Shown here one piece after another: positions 1-8,030 of a DNA stretch of 46,542 bases (position 1 is the first letter of the stretch; every line of letters begins with the position of its first letter). The stretch comes from JBEIFW01 sp040382215 (GTDB taxonomy: Bacteria; Actinomycetota; Acidimicrobiia; Acidimicrobiales; Ilumatobacteraceae), in assembly GCA_040382215.1 (NCBI GenBank), contig JBEIFW010000004.1, positions 1 through 46,542 of the forward strand, written 5' to 3'. Under the pieces are notes generated by a model, which made no database searches, was not told the DNA's origin, and was given only the letters and a program-made list of their open reading frames with translations. Position numbers and translations under genes: made by a program.

Positions 1-38
1 ACGAGCGATGGCTGCCGCCCCGCCAATGGTGAGCGGGA

Positions 39-575
39 TCACCCCCGGGGCCGGCACGCCGACCCGAACGTTGCGCGCGCCCCGCTGACGAACCCCAGGC
101 GAGCGAGGTCGCCGCGGAGCACCTCGACCGCATCGGTGTACGGGGCCACGGGCGACGTCAGCGGGCAGGCTGCGGGATCGCTCGCCGGGCACGGGTCCAT
201 GTCTGCCGTCGACACGATCGCTCCGTCGCCGGCCAAGAACGCTATCGACAGCGGCAGGCGGGTGGCGAACATGTAGAAGCGAGCCTCGACCGGCGCACCG
301 AAGCGGAAGGCCATGCCGTCGAAGCCGGCCAACGCGCCGACCTGCATGAGCCCGCGGGCACGGCGCTGGGGTGTGTCGGCGAGCAGCAGGCACCACTCCC
401 GCCGACTGCCGTCAGCGAGCAGGACCGTGACCGAAACCGTTCCGAACTGCTCGAACGGCGGCGCCGGCGCAACGACCGACGGGGACACACGGCTGCAAGC
501 CGGCGCCACGGACGCGACCAGCGCACACATCGTCGCCGTGAGGCTCCACACTCGTGATCGACTGCGCCGCAGCAC
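39..575 (-). CDS. DUF192 family secreted protein or lipoprotein
   Basis: This 178-residue protein belongs to the DUF192 family, small exported beta-rich proteins of unknown biochemical role. The family core is visible: an RGLM motif, a stretch with GMAFRF, then FYMFATRLPLSIAFL and an acidic segment, matching the family pattern of RGLM, F-rich strand and 'PLDIAFI'. The N-terminus is basic (LRRSRSR) followed by a hydrophobic stretch ending in APAC, so it is exported and possibly lipidated. The GTG at 575 is preferred over a longer reading from 614 because it gives a clean signal peptide, and because a TACGGT -10 box ends 6 nt upstream. It is divergent from the small zinc protein. The family assignment is confident; function is unknown. 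Confidence 0.8.
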   Translation of the reverse strand: MLRRSRSRVWSLTATMCALVASVAPACSRVSPSVVAPAPPFEQFGTVSVTVLLADGSRREWCLLLADTPQRRARGLMQVGALAGFDGMAFRFGAPVEARFYMFATRLPLSIAFLAGDGAIVSTADMDPCPASDPAACPLTSPVAPYTDAVEVLRGDLARLGFVSGARATFGSACRPRG

Positions 576-581
576 GCCGGC

Positions 582-587
582 ACCGTA
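582..587 (-). promoter_or_regulatory. -10 box (TACGGT) of the DUF192 gene, probable leaderless promoter
   Basis: TACGGT on the minus strand ends 6 nt before the GTG at 575, so transcription would begin at or next to the start codon. No Shine-Dalgarno sequence is seen. Confidence 0.5.
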
Positions 588-593
588 GGTCGG

Positions 594-599
594 TAGCGT
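594..599 (+). promoter_or_regulatory. -10 box (TAGCGT), probable leaderless promoter
   Basis: TAGCGT is followed by 7 nt and then GTG at 607. A GTG at 598 overlaps the hexamer itself, so 607 is the better start for the zinc protein. Confidence 0.5.
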
Positions 600-606
600 G
601 CCGACC

Positions 607-780
607 GTGGGCACCTGTGAGAGCTGCGGTCGCGACGACGAGGAGCTCTACGCGGTCCACCGTGTCTACGTGACCCCCGAGGCCTGGGACACGCCCGGTT
701 CCTCCCGACAGCTCGACGACGTCGAGCGCTGGTGCCTGGTGTGCGTCAGCCATTACCCGCACGAGCCCGCCGAGGCGTGA
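607..780 (+). CDS. Small conserved-type zinc-binding protein, function unknown
   Basis: This is a 57-residue protein (60 if the in-frame GTG at 598 is used). It contains two Cys pairs, CESC near the N-terminus and CLVC near residue 45, spaced as expected for one zinc ribbon, and an acidic middle part. It is predicted cytosolic, with no membrane segment. The start at 607 is favoured by the -10 box at 594-599. It sits between the DUF192 and DUF5318 genes and faces the latter. I recognise no named family; a structural zinc site is the only inference. Confidence 0.6.
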   Translation: MGTCESCGRDDEELYAVHRVYVTPEAWDTPGSSRQLDDVERWCLVCVSHYPHEPAEA

Positions 781-787
781 ACCGCCG

Positions 788-1195
788 CTAGGAGCTCCGG
801 GCCGCCCGGCGGCGGCCACCGGCGGGGAACACCCGCAGAAGGTGATGCCACGAGCACGACGGGCACACCTCCACGACATAGGCGGCGAGGTCGTCGGCTC
901 GCCGGTTCAGCTGGGCCAACTCCCGGGCCGTCGTGACGCACCGGCCGTGGGCCGGGAGCCGGGGTCCGAAGACGTACGTGACCAGCACGAGCTTGACCTC
1001 TTCGCAGATCGGGCAGGTCACGCTGGTCGGTGCTCCGAGCTCACGCGCCGCCCGCACCAGTTCGGGATGGGCATCGCACACCTGATGGCGGGCGAGGCGG
1101 CCTCGGCGGTACTCGTTCACCAGAGCGCGACGCGCCAGTCGGTGGTCGACCACGCCCCGGGCGCCCCCGCGCAGCGCACCGGACGAGAAGGTCAT
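788..1195 (-). CDS. DUF5318 family protein
   Basis: This 135-residue protein resembles actinobacterial DUF5318: an N-terminal VVDHRLARRALVNEYRRG-type segment, a single Cys in VCDAHPELVRAA, a CPIC pair followed by LVLVTYVFG, and a C-terminal VEVCPSCSWHHLLR segment. The CPIC and CPSC pairs suggest one zinc-ribbon site. The ATG at 1195 is used because the conserved region begins immediately after it and a TAGCGT box lies 8 nt upstream; a longer reading to 1270 adds only low-complexity sequence. The role is unknown, and no partner is evident from neighbouring genes. Confidence 0.8.
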   Translation of the reverse strand: MTFSSGALRGGARGVVDHRLARRALVNEYRRGRLARHQVCDAHPELVRAARELGAPTSVTCPICEEVKLVLVTYVFGPRLPAHGRCVTTARELAQLNRRADDLAAYVVEVCPSCSWHHLLRVFPAGGRRRAARSS

Positions 1196-1203
1196 GGGCC
1201 CCA

Positions 1204-1209
1204 ACGCTA
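1204..1209 (-). promoter_or_regulatory. -10 box (TAGCGT) of the DUF5318 gene
   Basis: The minus-strand TAGCGT is 8 nt before the ATG at 1195 with no Shine-Dalgarno between, consistent with a leaderless transcript. Confidence 0.5.
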
Positions 1210-1290
1210 CCGGCGTCACGACGGTGAGGACCGAGCGGGCCCGGACCCGGCATCCACCGGCTCGACGCAAGCCGGGGCCACACTTGGGCG

Positions 1291-1884
1291 ATGGCCGGCG
1301 GCGACATCACCTACGGCACGGCGATCCCCGGGGAGTCCGAGCTCCGCCTCCTCGGCGACCTCGCCGGGCGACGCGTCCTCGAACTCGGTTGCCCGTTCCC
1401 GGCCAATCCGGTGACGTACACGCAGCGGGGTGCCAAGGCGATCGTCGTCGACCCTTCCCCCGAGCGGCTCGCCGAGGTGCGAGCCGCCGCCGACACGGCC
1501 GAGGTGCGCATCGAGTCGCATCGGGCCGAGACGGCCGAGTTGGGTTTCGCCACGAGCGGCTCCATCGACGTCGTGGTGTCGGCCGGGGCGCTCGACGCCG
1601 CCGAGGACCTCAACCGGGTGTTCCGTCAGGTGCATCGGGTCCTCAAGCCCTCGGGCATCTTCGTGCTCGCGCTGGCCCACCCGCTCACCCGAATGCTCGA
1701 CGGCGGCGAGGTCGTGCTGCGCCGGCCCTACTGGGCCGCCGAGGGCCGCACCGTGTCGGGGCTGTTCGCGGCGCTCGGGCGAGCCGGGTTCCAGGTCGAG
1801 GTCCTCGCCGAGCCGATGCCGACCGGTGCTGCCAGTCTCGTGCCGCCGGTCCTCGTGCTGCGGACCCGCAAGCTCGGGATCTGA
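1291..1884 (+). CDS. Class I SAM-dependent methyltransferase
   Basis: This 197-residue protein has a Rossmann methyltransferase fold: motif I reads VLELGCPFPANPV (around residues 29-41), followed by the acidic end of strand 2 (VVDPS), a motif IV-like IDVVVSAGALDAAEDL, and LKPSGIFVLALAHP after the LKPGG-type turn. The glycine-rich loop is unusual, since the canonical GxGxG is replaced by GCPFP. The substrate cannot be told. It is cytosolic and convergent with the CCA-adding enzyme, whose stop codon is 7 bp away. A CACACT sequence 6 nt before the ATG is a weak leaderless -10 candidate. Confidence 0.85.
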   Translation: MAGGDITYGTAIPGESELRLLGDLAGRRVLELGCPFPANPVTYTQRGAKAIVVDPSPERLAEVRAAADTAEVRIESHRAETAELGFATSGSIDVVVSAGALDAAEDLNRVFRQVHRVLKPSGIFVLALAHPLTRMLDGGEVVLRRPYWAAEGRTVSGLFAALGRAGFQVEVLAEPMPTGAASLVPPVLVLRTRKLGI

Positions 1885-1891
1885 TCCGTCT

Positions 1892-3289
1892 TCAGCCGCG
1901 CTGCGCCCACCAGGCGTCGAGCCGGCGAGCCGCCTCGTCCGGGCCGAGCGGGCCTTCCTCGAGCCGGAGCTCGAGCAAGAACGCGAGCGCCTGACCGACC
2001 ACCGGACCCGGCGGCACGCCGAGGCGTTCCATCACCGCACGACCATCGAGATCGGGCCGCAGCGCCGCGAGCTCCTCCTGCGCCTCAAGTTCGGCGATTC
2101 GCGCTTCGAGCTCGTCCATGCGCCGGGCGAGCATGGCCGCCTTGCGAGCGTTGCGGGTCGTGCAATCGCAGCGCGTGAGCACGTTGAGCTCCGCGAGCAA
2201 CGGCCCGGCATCGCGGACGTACCGCCGAACCGCCGAATCGGTCCATCCCATCTGGTACGTGTGGAATCGCAGGTGCAACGCGACGAGCTCGGTCACGGCC
2301 TCGACGTCGTCGTTGCCGTACCGCAGCGCCGTCATCCGGTCCCGAGTCATGCGGGCACCGACCACCTCGTGATGGTGGAAGCTCACGCCCTTGCCCCCAC
2401 GGATCGAGCGGGTCTTCGGCTTGCCGACGTCGTGGAACAGCGCGGCCAGCCGAGTGCGCCGGAAGTCGAAGTCCGGGTGGGCGTCTGGACGGACGTTCTC
2501 GATGACCGCGAGTGTGTGCGTCAGAACGTCCTTGTGTCGGTGGATCGGATCCTGTTCGAGGCGCATGGCGGGCAGTTCGGGAAGGAACTCCTCGGCCAGC
2601 CCGGTGTCGACGGCGAACCACAACCCCGGCGAGGGTCGGTCGGTCACGATCAGCTTGTCGAGTTCGTCGCGGACGCGTTCGGCCGAGACGATCTCCAAGC
2701 GGTGGCGAAGCCGGTGTACGGCGTCGACGAGCTCGGGGACCGGCTCCAGTCCGAGGCGGGCGATGAACCGCGCCGCCCGCAGCATCCGCAGCGGGTCCTC
2801 CGTGAACGACACGTCCGGCGCCAACGGGGTGCGCAGACGCTTGGAGAGGAGATCGACCGCGCCGTCGTAGGGGTCGATCAGACGGACCTCGCCGCCGACC
2901 CGTAGGGCCATTGCGTTGATCGTGAAGTCGCGCCGGGACAGGTCCTCGTCCAGCGAGTCCGAGAACGACACCTCTGGTTTACGACTCTCCGGGGCATAGG
3001 ACTCGCCGCGATGGGTGGTGATCTCGATGGTGCGCCGGCCGCGGCGGGCGCCGATGGTGCCGAAACGCTCTCCCTGCAGCCAGATCGCGTCGGCCCATCC
3101 GTCCAGGACGCTACGGATCACCTCCGGTCGCGCATCGGTCGTGCAGTCGAGGTCGTTGGCGTCGCCGGCGGCGAGCAGCAGGTCGCGCACCGTGCCGCCG
3201 ACCAGGTAGAGCGAGTGTCCGGACGCGGCGAATCGCTCCCCGAGGGGGGAGAGCTCGGCAAGCACAGGGGTGAAGCGATTCGGCACCAC
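1892..3289 (-). CDS. cca: CCA-adding tRNA nucleotidyltransferase (PcnA/Cca type)
   Basis: This class II nucleotidyltransferase adds or repairs the 3' CCA of tRNA using CTP and ATP. The head shows LVGGTVRDLLL and the catalytic acidic pair DLDCTTDA, then RRDFTINAMA, EDPLRMLRAARF (tRNA/nucleotide-binding helices) and a later HD domain with FHDVGKP. At 465 residues it has the usual actinobacterial length. The GTG at 3289 is chosen because homology begins there and TAGCCT lies 8 nt upstream; a longer reading to 3436 would run into the deacetylase gene. Neither tRNA gene in this window encodes CCA, so the enzyme would be needed for them. The position upstream of DUF6049 matches pcnA in mycobacteria. 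Confidence 0.93.
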   Translation of the reverse strand: MVPNRFTPVLAELSPLGERFAASGHSLYLVGGTVRDLLLAAGDANDLDCTTDARPEVIRSVLDGWADAIWLQGERFGTIGARRGRRTIEITTHRGESYAPESRKPEVSFSDSLDEDLSRRDFTINAMALRVGGEVRLIDPYDGAVDLLSKRLRTPLAPDVSFTEDPLRMLRAARFIARLGLEPVPELVDAVHRLRHRLEIVSAERVRDELDKLIVTDRPSPGLWFAVDTGLAEEFLPELPAMRLEQDPIHRHKDVLTHTLAVIENVRPDAHPDFDFRRTRLAALFHDVGKPKTRSIRGGKGVSFHHHEVVGARMTRDRMTALRYGNDDVEAVTELVALHLRFHTYQMGWTDSAVRRYVRDAGPLLAELNVLTRCDCTTRNARKAAMLARRMDELEARIAELEAQEELAALRPDLDGRAVMERLGVPPGPVVGQALAFLLELRLEEGPLGPDEAARRLDAWWAQRG

Positions 3290-3297
3290 GGCTCGGG

Positions 3298-3303
3298 AGG
3301 CTA
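3298..3303 (-). promoter_or_regulatory. -10 box (TAGCCT) of the CCA-adding enzyme
   Basis: The minus-strand TAGCCT lies 8 nt upstream of GTG 3289 within the short gap to the deacetylase gene. No Shine-Dalgarno is seen, so the transcript is probably leaderless. Confidence 0.5.
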
Positions 3304-3332
3304 CCGACGAGGCGCTCGGGCTGCCGGTTCGT

Positions 3333-4340
3333 TCAACTCCAGGACAACTGCACGCGCCGCGCCGCCGCAACCGCCTCGGCGCCCGGGCCACCGCCAGTCG
3401 GCGGCTCCGGTGCGACGGACGAGCCCGCCATCGCACCGAGACACGCCGCCGTCGAGTCTGCGAGGGCCTGGAGGTCGTAGCCGCCCTCGAGGAACGCGAG
3501 ACGACGACCGGGCGAAACAGTGGCGAGCAGGCGGGCCGTCAGGGGGCCGTAGTCCCCGGACGACAACCCCAGTCCCGTGAGGGGATCACGACGGTGCGCA
3601 TCGAAGCCTGCCGACAGCAGCATCCACGTGGGCGAGAACCGCTCGACCACCGGAAGGATCACGTCGTCGAGCGCACGAAGATAGACGTCGCCGGTCGCTC
3701 CGGCCGGGAGGGGGACGTTGACCGTTGCGCCCAGCCCGGCGCCGGTGCCGGTCTCGAACAGCCCACCGGTTCCCGGATACAAGGGCCATTCATGCAAGGA
3801 CACGTAGAGCACCCGGCCGTCACCGTAGAAGGCGTCCTGGGTCCCGTTGCCGTGATGGGCGTCGTAGTCCACGACGGCGACGCGTTCGCCGCGGGCGGCC
3901 AGCGTCGCCGCAGTGATCGCCACGTTGTTCAACAGACAGAACCCCATCGATCGCCGCGGTGTCGCGTGATGGCCCGGCGGGCGCACGGCACAGAAGGCGC
4001 TTTCGGCCACGCCGGCCTCGAGCGCCTCGACGGCGGCGAGCCCGGCGCCGGCTGCGAGGACTGCGGCATCCCACGACGCTGCGGTCGCCGCAGTGTCCCC
4101 GTCGATCGAGCCACCGCCGGCCGCACAGAACCGCTCCAGAGCGTCGAGGTGCACCGGATCGTGGACCGCAGCCAACTCGTCGAGCCGAGCGCGGCGGACG
4201 TCGAGCGGCACGAGCGCCTCGGCGACATCGCCGAGGCGGGCGCCGCTGAGCACGGCCTCGAGCCGAGCTGGCCGCTCCGGATGACCTCGGCCGGCGTCGT
4301 GGTCCAGGTACCGCTCATGGGTGGCGAACAGGATCCGCAC
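3333..4340 (-). CDS. Histone deacetylase-family (AcuC-like) zinc amidohydrolase
   Basis: This 335-residue protein has the arginase/deacetylase fold of the HDAC superfamily. Signature elements are DAGRGHPERPARLEAV at the N-terminus, PPGHHA (residues 121-126) with the tandem catalytic His, DYDAHHGNGT (158-167) with zinc ligands Asp and His, SAGFDAHRRDPL containing the third zinc ligand, and LEGGYD near residue 283. All catalytic residues seem present. Bacterial members deacetylate acetyl-lysine or acetylpolyamines; the substrate here is unknown. The GTG at 4340 is preceded by TAGGGT at 9 nt. It is divergent from the GNAT gene, a pairing that could set acetylation balance, though this is only an inference. 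Confidence 0.93.
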   Translation of the reverse strand: MRILFATHERYLDHDAGRGHPERPARLEAVLSGARLGDVAEALVPLDVRRARLDELAAVHDPVHLDALERFCAAGGGSIDGDTAATAASWDAAVLAAGAGLAAVEALEAGVAESAFCAVRPPGHHATPRRSMGFCLLNNVAITAATLAARGERVAVVDYDAHHGNGTQDAFYGDGRVLYVSLHEWPLYPGTGGLFETGTGAGLGATVNVPLPAGATGDVYLRALDDVILPVVERFSPTWMLLSAGFDAHRRDPLTGLGLSSGDYGPLTARLLATVSPGRRLAFLEGGYDLQALADSTAACLGAMAGSSVAPEPPTGGGPGAEAVAAARRVQLSWS

Positions 4341-4349
4341 AGCCCCCGG

Positions 4350-4355
4350 ACCCTA
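4350..4355 (-). promoter_or_regulatory. -10 box (TAGGGT) of the deacetylase gene
   Basis: The minus-strand TAGGGT is 9 nt before the GTG at 4340. It is 8 bp from the plus-strand -10 of the GNAT gene, forming a compact divergent promoter pair. Confidence 0.5.
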
Positions 4356-4363
4356 GCGGGCAC

Positions 4364-4369
4364 TAGCGT
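4364..4369 (+). promoter_or_regulatory. -10 box (TAGCGT) of the GNAT gene
   Basis: TAGCGT is followed by 9 nt and GTG 4379, with no Shine-Dalgarno. It is divergent to the deacetylase promoter. Confidence 0.5.
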
Positions 4370-4378
4370 GCCGTCCCG

Positions 4379-5131
4379 GTGAGAACGACCCGGGGAGCCG
4401 GCCCGCACCGCCTGGGCGCCCGCCCTGCCGAGCACCTCGTGCGCCAGGGATCACGAGCCGTCCGGGTCGCCCACCTTCGCTCTCGCCATCGGCCGGTCGT
4501 GATCAGCCCGGTGTCGGGCGCAACGTTGCCGACGGCCGACACCGTCCGGCGCGTCGTCGATGACCTGCTCGCCGCCGGTCATTCGTTCCTGGTCACCCCG
4601 GCACTCGACCGCCGCGAACGCGAACCGTTCCTCGCCGCTGGTGGCATCGTCATCGACGAATTGCATCTGCTGTCCCGATCGCTCGATGCCGCCATCGACC
4701 GTCCGAGCGAACCGGTGACCCGCCGGGCGCGCCGTCGCGACTGGGGACCGGTGGAGGCCCTCGACGAGCGGGCCTTCGACGCGTTCTGGCACTTCGGTGC
4801 GGACGAACTCGCCGACGCAATCGCCGCCACCCCCACCACCCGCTTCCGCGTGGCGGGATCGGCACAACCGCGCGGGTATGCGGTGTGCGGCCGCGCCGGC
4901 GACGAGGGATTCGTGCAGCGCCTCGCCGTCGACCCGGCGCACCAGGGATCCGGCGTCGGCAGCGCCCTGCTGCTCGACGGGCTGCGCTGGCTGCGGCGCC
5001 GCGGGGCCCGCCGGGCCCTCGTCAACACCCAACGCGTCAACGAGCGCGCACTGACCCTCTACCGGCGCCACGGGTTCGAACTCGAGCCGAGCGGGCTCAG
5101 CGTCGTGAGCTTTGCGGGGCGAGCGTCGTGA
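4379..5131 (+). CDS. GNAT-family N-acetyltransferase with N-terminal extension
   Basis: The C-terminal half of this 250-residue protein is a GNAT domain that transfers acetyl from acetyl-CoA: LAVDPAHQGSGVGSALL carries the Q/RxxGxG/A pyrophosphate loop, followed by ALVNTQRVNERALTLYRRHGF, the typical motif B. The first 115 residues are not standard GNAT sequence but contain plausible secondary structure (VVDDLLAAGHSFLVTPAL), possibly a degenerate second GNAT half. The substrate is unknown. Its TGA overlaps the GTG of the DUF6049 gene (GTGA), so the two are probably cotranscribed. Confidence 0.85.
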   Translation: MRTTRGAGPHRLGARPAEHLVRQGSRAVRVAHLRSRHRPVVISPVSGATLPTADTVRRVVDDLLAAGHSFLVTPALDRREREPFLAAGGIVIDELHLLSRSLDAAIDRPSEPVTRRARRRDWGPVEALDERAFDAFWHFGADELADAIAATPTTRFRVAGSAQPRGYAVCGRAGDEGFVQRLAVDPAHQGSGVGSALLLDGLRWLRRRGARRALVNTQRVNERALTLYRRHGFELEPSGLSVVSFAGRAS

Positions 5132-7131
5132 TCCGTCGTCGTGCAGCGCTGCCCCTGTTCGTCCTGGCGCTCTTCGTGGCGATCGTCGTGGTCGGAGCAG
5201 CGACCGCTGCGGCCGCGCCCGAGCGCGGATCCTCCCTGCTCACCCTCGAATCGCACAGTCTCGTGATCCCACCGGACGGCACCATCGAGATCCGCGTCCT
5301 CATCCCTGCGACGGTGCCCGACGGCGCGCGTATCCAGACCACGGTCCACGCCCGGCTGTCCGAACCCGGACGACAGGTGCGCGCCGTGCTTGACGGCGCC
5401 GATCCCGGCCCGGTCCTGTTGTCCCGCCGCGACACGCTGGCCTCGCTCGAACGGACACCGGCACCCCCCGGAGCGACGCCGGGCGCGTGGTCGACGCGCG
5501 TGCGCGTCCCGACGGTCACCGAGCGCGCCGGGAGCGTTCCTGGCGAGAACGCCCGACTCGCCCAAGCTGGGTCCTACCCGGTGCGGCTGTCGCTTCGCAC
5601 CGCCGACACCAACGAGGAGCTCACCGTGTTCGTCGTGCGGAGCCCGGCCGCGCCGAGCGCCGAACCGCCGGTGCCCATCGCAATGGTCGTGCCGGTGTCG
5701 ACGCCACCGACGATGCGGCCCGACGGAAGCACCATGGTCCCCGATACGGCCCGAAGCCGTCTCGGGGAACTCAACCGGCTGCTGTCGCGATGGCCGACGG
5801 CAGCCCTGACCGTCGCGGTGTCTCCCGAGCTCCTCGACGGACTGCGACGGACCGGCCGACCCGCCGACGGGGCGCTCGTCGAGTCGTTGCGGGCAACGCT
5901 CGGGCCGCGTGAGGTCCTGTCCCGACCGTACGTGCGCCTCGACCCGTCCACGGCCGCAGCCGAGGGACTCGACGCTGCGTTCTCCGACGCTCTCACACGC
6001 GGCGAAGACCTCCTGGCGGCGGAGATCGGCGCCCGACCGATCCGCACCACGTGGGTGGCCGAGGATCCGATCACCCCGAGCGGGCTCGCACTGCTGCGTT
6101 CACGCGGCACCCGACAGGTGGTTGCGTCCGGGTCGCTGTTCGTCGACGAAGGCGACGACAGCCTTCCCGGGGCCGTATCGGTCGTCGGCGACGTCTCGAA
6201 CGTGCCCGTCCTCGTGGTCGACCCGGGTTTGCTCGACCGGCTCGACCCGAGCGACGACTCGGTGCTCGGCGCGCATCACCTCGCCGCCGAACTGCTCGCC
6301 CGGTGGTTCGACACCGCCGCCGGCACCGCTGCGACCGGGGCCCCGATCGTTCTGGCCCTCGACGCCCGGTGGACACCGGACCCGACCGGAACCGACACGC
6401 TGCTGCGGGTCCTGACCGACCCTGCGGTCACGCCGTTCCTCCGCCTCACTCCGCTGTCGGAGGCTGCCCGATCCGTCCCGCCAGCCATCGGTCCCGACGG
6501 TCTGGCCGTGACCCGCACGATGGCGAACGCCGTCGCCCGCGAGGGACTCGCCGGCTTGGCCGAGCGCCTTGCTGCGTTGCAGACCTTCGCCGGTGCGGTG
6601 TCGAGCCTGCGCACGGGGAGCCCGATCGACATCGAACCCCTCCGCATTGCCGTATCGAGCGACCTCACCGCAGCCGAGCGGGACACACTGCTCGCCAACG
6701 TCCAGCGAGAGTCCGACGGGAGGCTCGCAGTGATCGACGAACTGCCCCGACGGACGGTGACCCTCGGTGGCGACACTGCGAGCATCCCTCTCACCGTCCG
6801 CTCCCGGGTCCCTTATCCGGTGCGGGTTCGGATCCGGCTCGAGAGCCCACGCCTTTCGTTTCCGGCCAACGACGAGGTGATCACCGTCGATGGCACGTGG
6901 CAGGGGCGGGTACCGGTCGTCGTGCGCGCCAACGGGACCACACCGGTGACCATCGCCCTGCTCACCCCCGAAGGCGACGTCGAGGTCGGCCGTGGCCAGC
7001 TCGAGGTGCGGGCGCTGGGGTTGTCCGGCCTCGGCGTTTTGCTGTCCGGCGGAGCGATCCTCGTCCTCGCAGCCTGGTGGTTGCAGCACAACAGGAGTAG
7101 GCGGCGTCGGGCCGGTACCCTCACGTCGTGA
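5128..7131 (+). CDS. DUF6049-type large exported membrane-anchored protein
   Basis: This 667-residue protein has a signal peptide (IRRRAALPLFVLALFVAIVV, ending in an AAAAP region), a long extracytoplasmic domain and one C-terminal membrane helix (about 633-655) followed by a short basic tail (NRSRRRR). It therefore faces outward with its C-terminus inside. Length, topology and position match the protein preceding murJ/mviN in actinobacteria (Rv3909 in M. tuberculosis, DUF6049); the identification rests on context and topology more than on motifs. The GTG at 5128 was chosen because it begins the signal peptide and overlaps the upstream stop. Its own stop overlaps the degV start by 4 bp. A role in envelope synthesis is inferred. 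Confidence 0.75.
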   Translation: MIRRRAALPLFVLALFVAIVVVGAATAAAAPERGSSLLTLESHSLVIPPDGTIEIRVLIPATVPDGARIQTTVHARLSEPGRQVRAVLDGADPGPVLLSRRDTLASLERTPAPPGATPGAWSTRVRVPTVTERAGSVPGENARLAQAGSYPVRLSLRTADTNEELTVFVVRSPAAPSAEPPVPIAMVVPVSTPPTMRPDGSTMVPDTARSRLGELNRLLSRWPTAALTVAVSPELLDGLRRTGRPADGALVESLRATLGPREVLSRPYVRLDPSTAAAEGLDAAFSDALTRGEDLLAAEIGARPIRTTWVAEDPITPSGLALLRSRGTRQVVASGSLFVDEGDDSLPGAVSVVGDVSNVPVLVVDPGLLDRLDPSDDSVLGAHHLAAELLARWFDTAAGTAATGAPIVLALDARWTPDPTGTDTLLRVLTDPAVTPFLRLTPLSEAARSVPPAIGPDGLAVTRTMANAVAREGLAGLAERLAALQTFAGAVSSLRTGSPIDIEPLRIAVSSDLTAAERDTLLANVQRESDGRLAVIDELPRRTVTLGGDTASIPLTVRSRVPYPVRVRIRLESPRLSFPANDEVITVDGTWQGRVPVVVRANGTTPVTIALLTPEGDVEVGRGQLEVRALGLSGLGVLLSGGAILVLAAWWLQHNRSRRRRAGTLTS

Positions 7132-7967
7132 GCACCGTTCGCATCGTCACCGATTCCGCCTGCGACCTACCCGACGCCTTGGTGCGTGCGCGAGGGATCA
7201 CCGTCGTGCCGCTCACGATCCGGTTCGGCGAGGAAGACCTCGTCGACCGGGAACAGCTCTCGACGCAGGAGTTCTGGTCCCGCTGCGCGACGTCGAGCGA
7301 GCTTCCGCAGACGGCGGCCCCGGCACCCGGTGCGTTCGAGGCCGCCTACCGCCGCCTGGCAGCGGAGGGCGCCACCGGCATCGTGGTGGTGAGCCTTTCC
7401 TCGGCGCTGTCGGCCACCATGCAGAGCGCGCTCCTGGCGGCCGAAGCTGTCACCGACGTCGTCGAGGTCGAGGTGGTCGACTCCCGATCCGTCACGATCG
7501 GCTTGGGGATGACGGTCCTCGCTGCCGAAGAACTCGCCGCCACCGGTGCCGGCGTGACCGAGGTTGCTGCGCACGCTCGTGACGTCGCCGCCCGGACCAA
7601 GGTCTGGGGTGCGCTCGACACCCTCGAGAACCTCCGCAAGGGCGGTCGAATCGGCGGGGCCAAGGCGCTCGTGGCGTCGGTGCTGTCGATCAAGCCGATC
7701 ATCGAGGTCCGCGACGGCAAGGTCGAGGAAGGCGGCAAGCAACGCACCCGGGCCAAGGCGTTGGCGATGCTCGTCGACACCGTGCGCGCCAACCTTCCAC
7801 TCGAACGCCTCGCCGTGATGCACGCCGACGTCGATGACGTCGGCGTGTTCGTCCAACGACTGCGCGAGATCTACGACGGTGAGATCGTGGTGGGAGAGAT
7901 CGGGCCGGTCATCGGCACCCATGCGGGCCGGGGCACGATCGGCGTCGCGTTCCGCCGCCCGGGCTGA
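7128..7967 (+). CDS. DegV family fatty-acid-binding protein
   Basis: This 279-residue DegV protein matches a family that binds fatty acids and, as FakB, presents them to a fatty acid kinase. Visible hallmarks are IVTDSACDLP near the N-terminus, VVPLTIRFG, SSELPQTAAPAPGAF, VVVSLSSALSATMQSA with the binding-site Ser region, VVDSRSVTIGLG, and GALDTLENLRKGGRIG, LSIKPII. The usual length is about 280. The GTG start overlaps the DUF6049 stop (GTGA), suggesting translational coupling. In other actinobacteria this slot holds murJ, so a DegV gene here is unexpected. No fakA-like kinase is present in the window. Confidence 0.92.
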   Translation: MSTVRIVTDSACDLPDALVRARGITVVPLTIRFGEEDLVDREQLSTQEFWSRCATSSELPQTAAPAPGAFEAAYRRLAAEGATGIVVVSLSSALSATMQSALLAAEAVTDVVEVEVVDSRSVTIGLGMTVLAAEELAATGAGVTEVAAHARDVAARTKVWGALDTLENLRKGGRIGGAKALVASVLSIKPIIEVRDGKVEEGGKQRTRAKALAMLVDTVRANLPLERLAVMHADVDDVGVFVQRLREIYDGEIVVGEIGPVIGTHAGRGTIGVAFRRPG

Positions 7968-8016
7968 GTCCGAACGGTTGCGCCCGGGTGTCCCCCGCCC
8001 GGGTGATCCCCACCGG

Positions 8017-8022
8017 TAGCGT
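8017..8022 (+). promoter_or_regulatory. -10 box (TAGCGT) of the kinase-sigma operon
   Basis: TAGCGT is followed by 8 nt and GTG 8031 with no Shine-Dalgarno, so the kinase mRNA is probably leaderless. Confidence 0.55.
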
Positions 8023-8030
8023 TCGCCACG

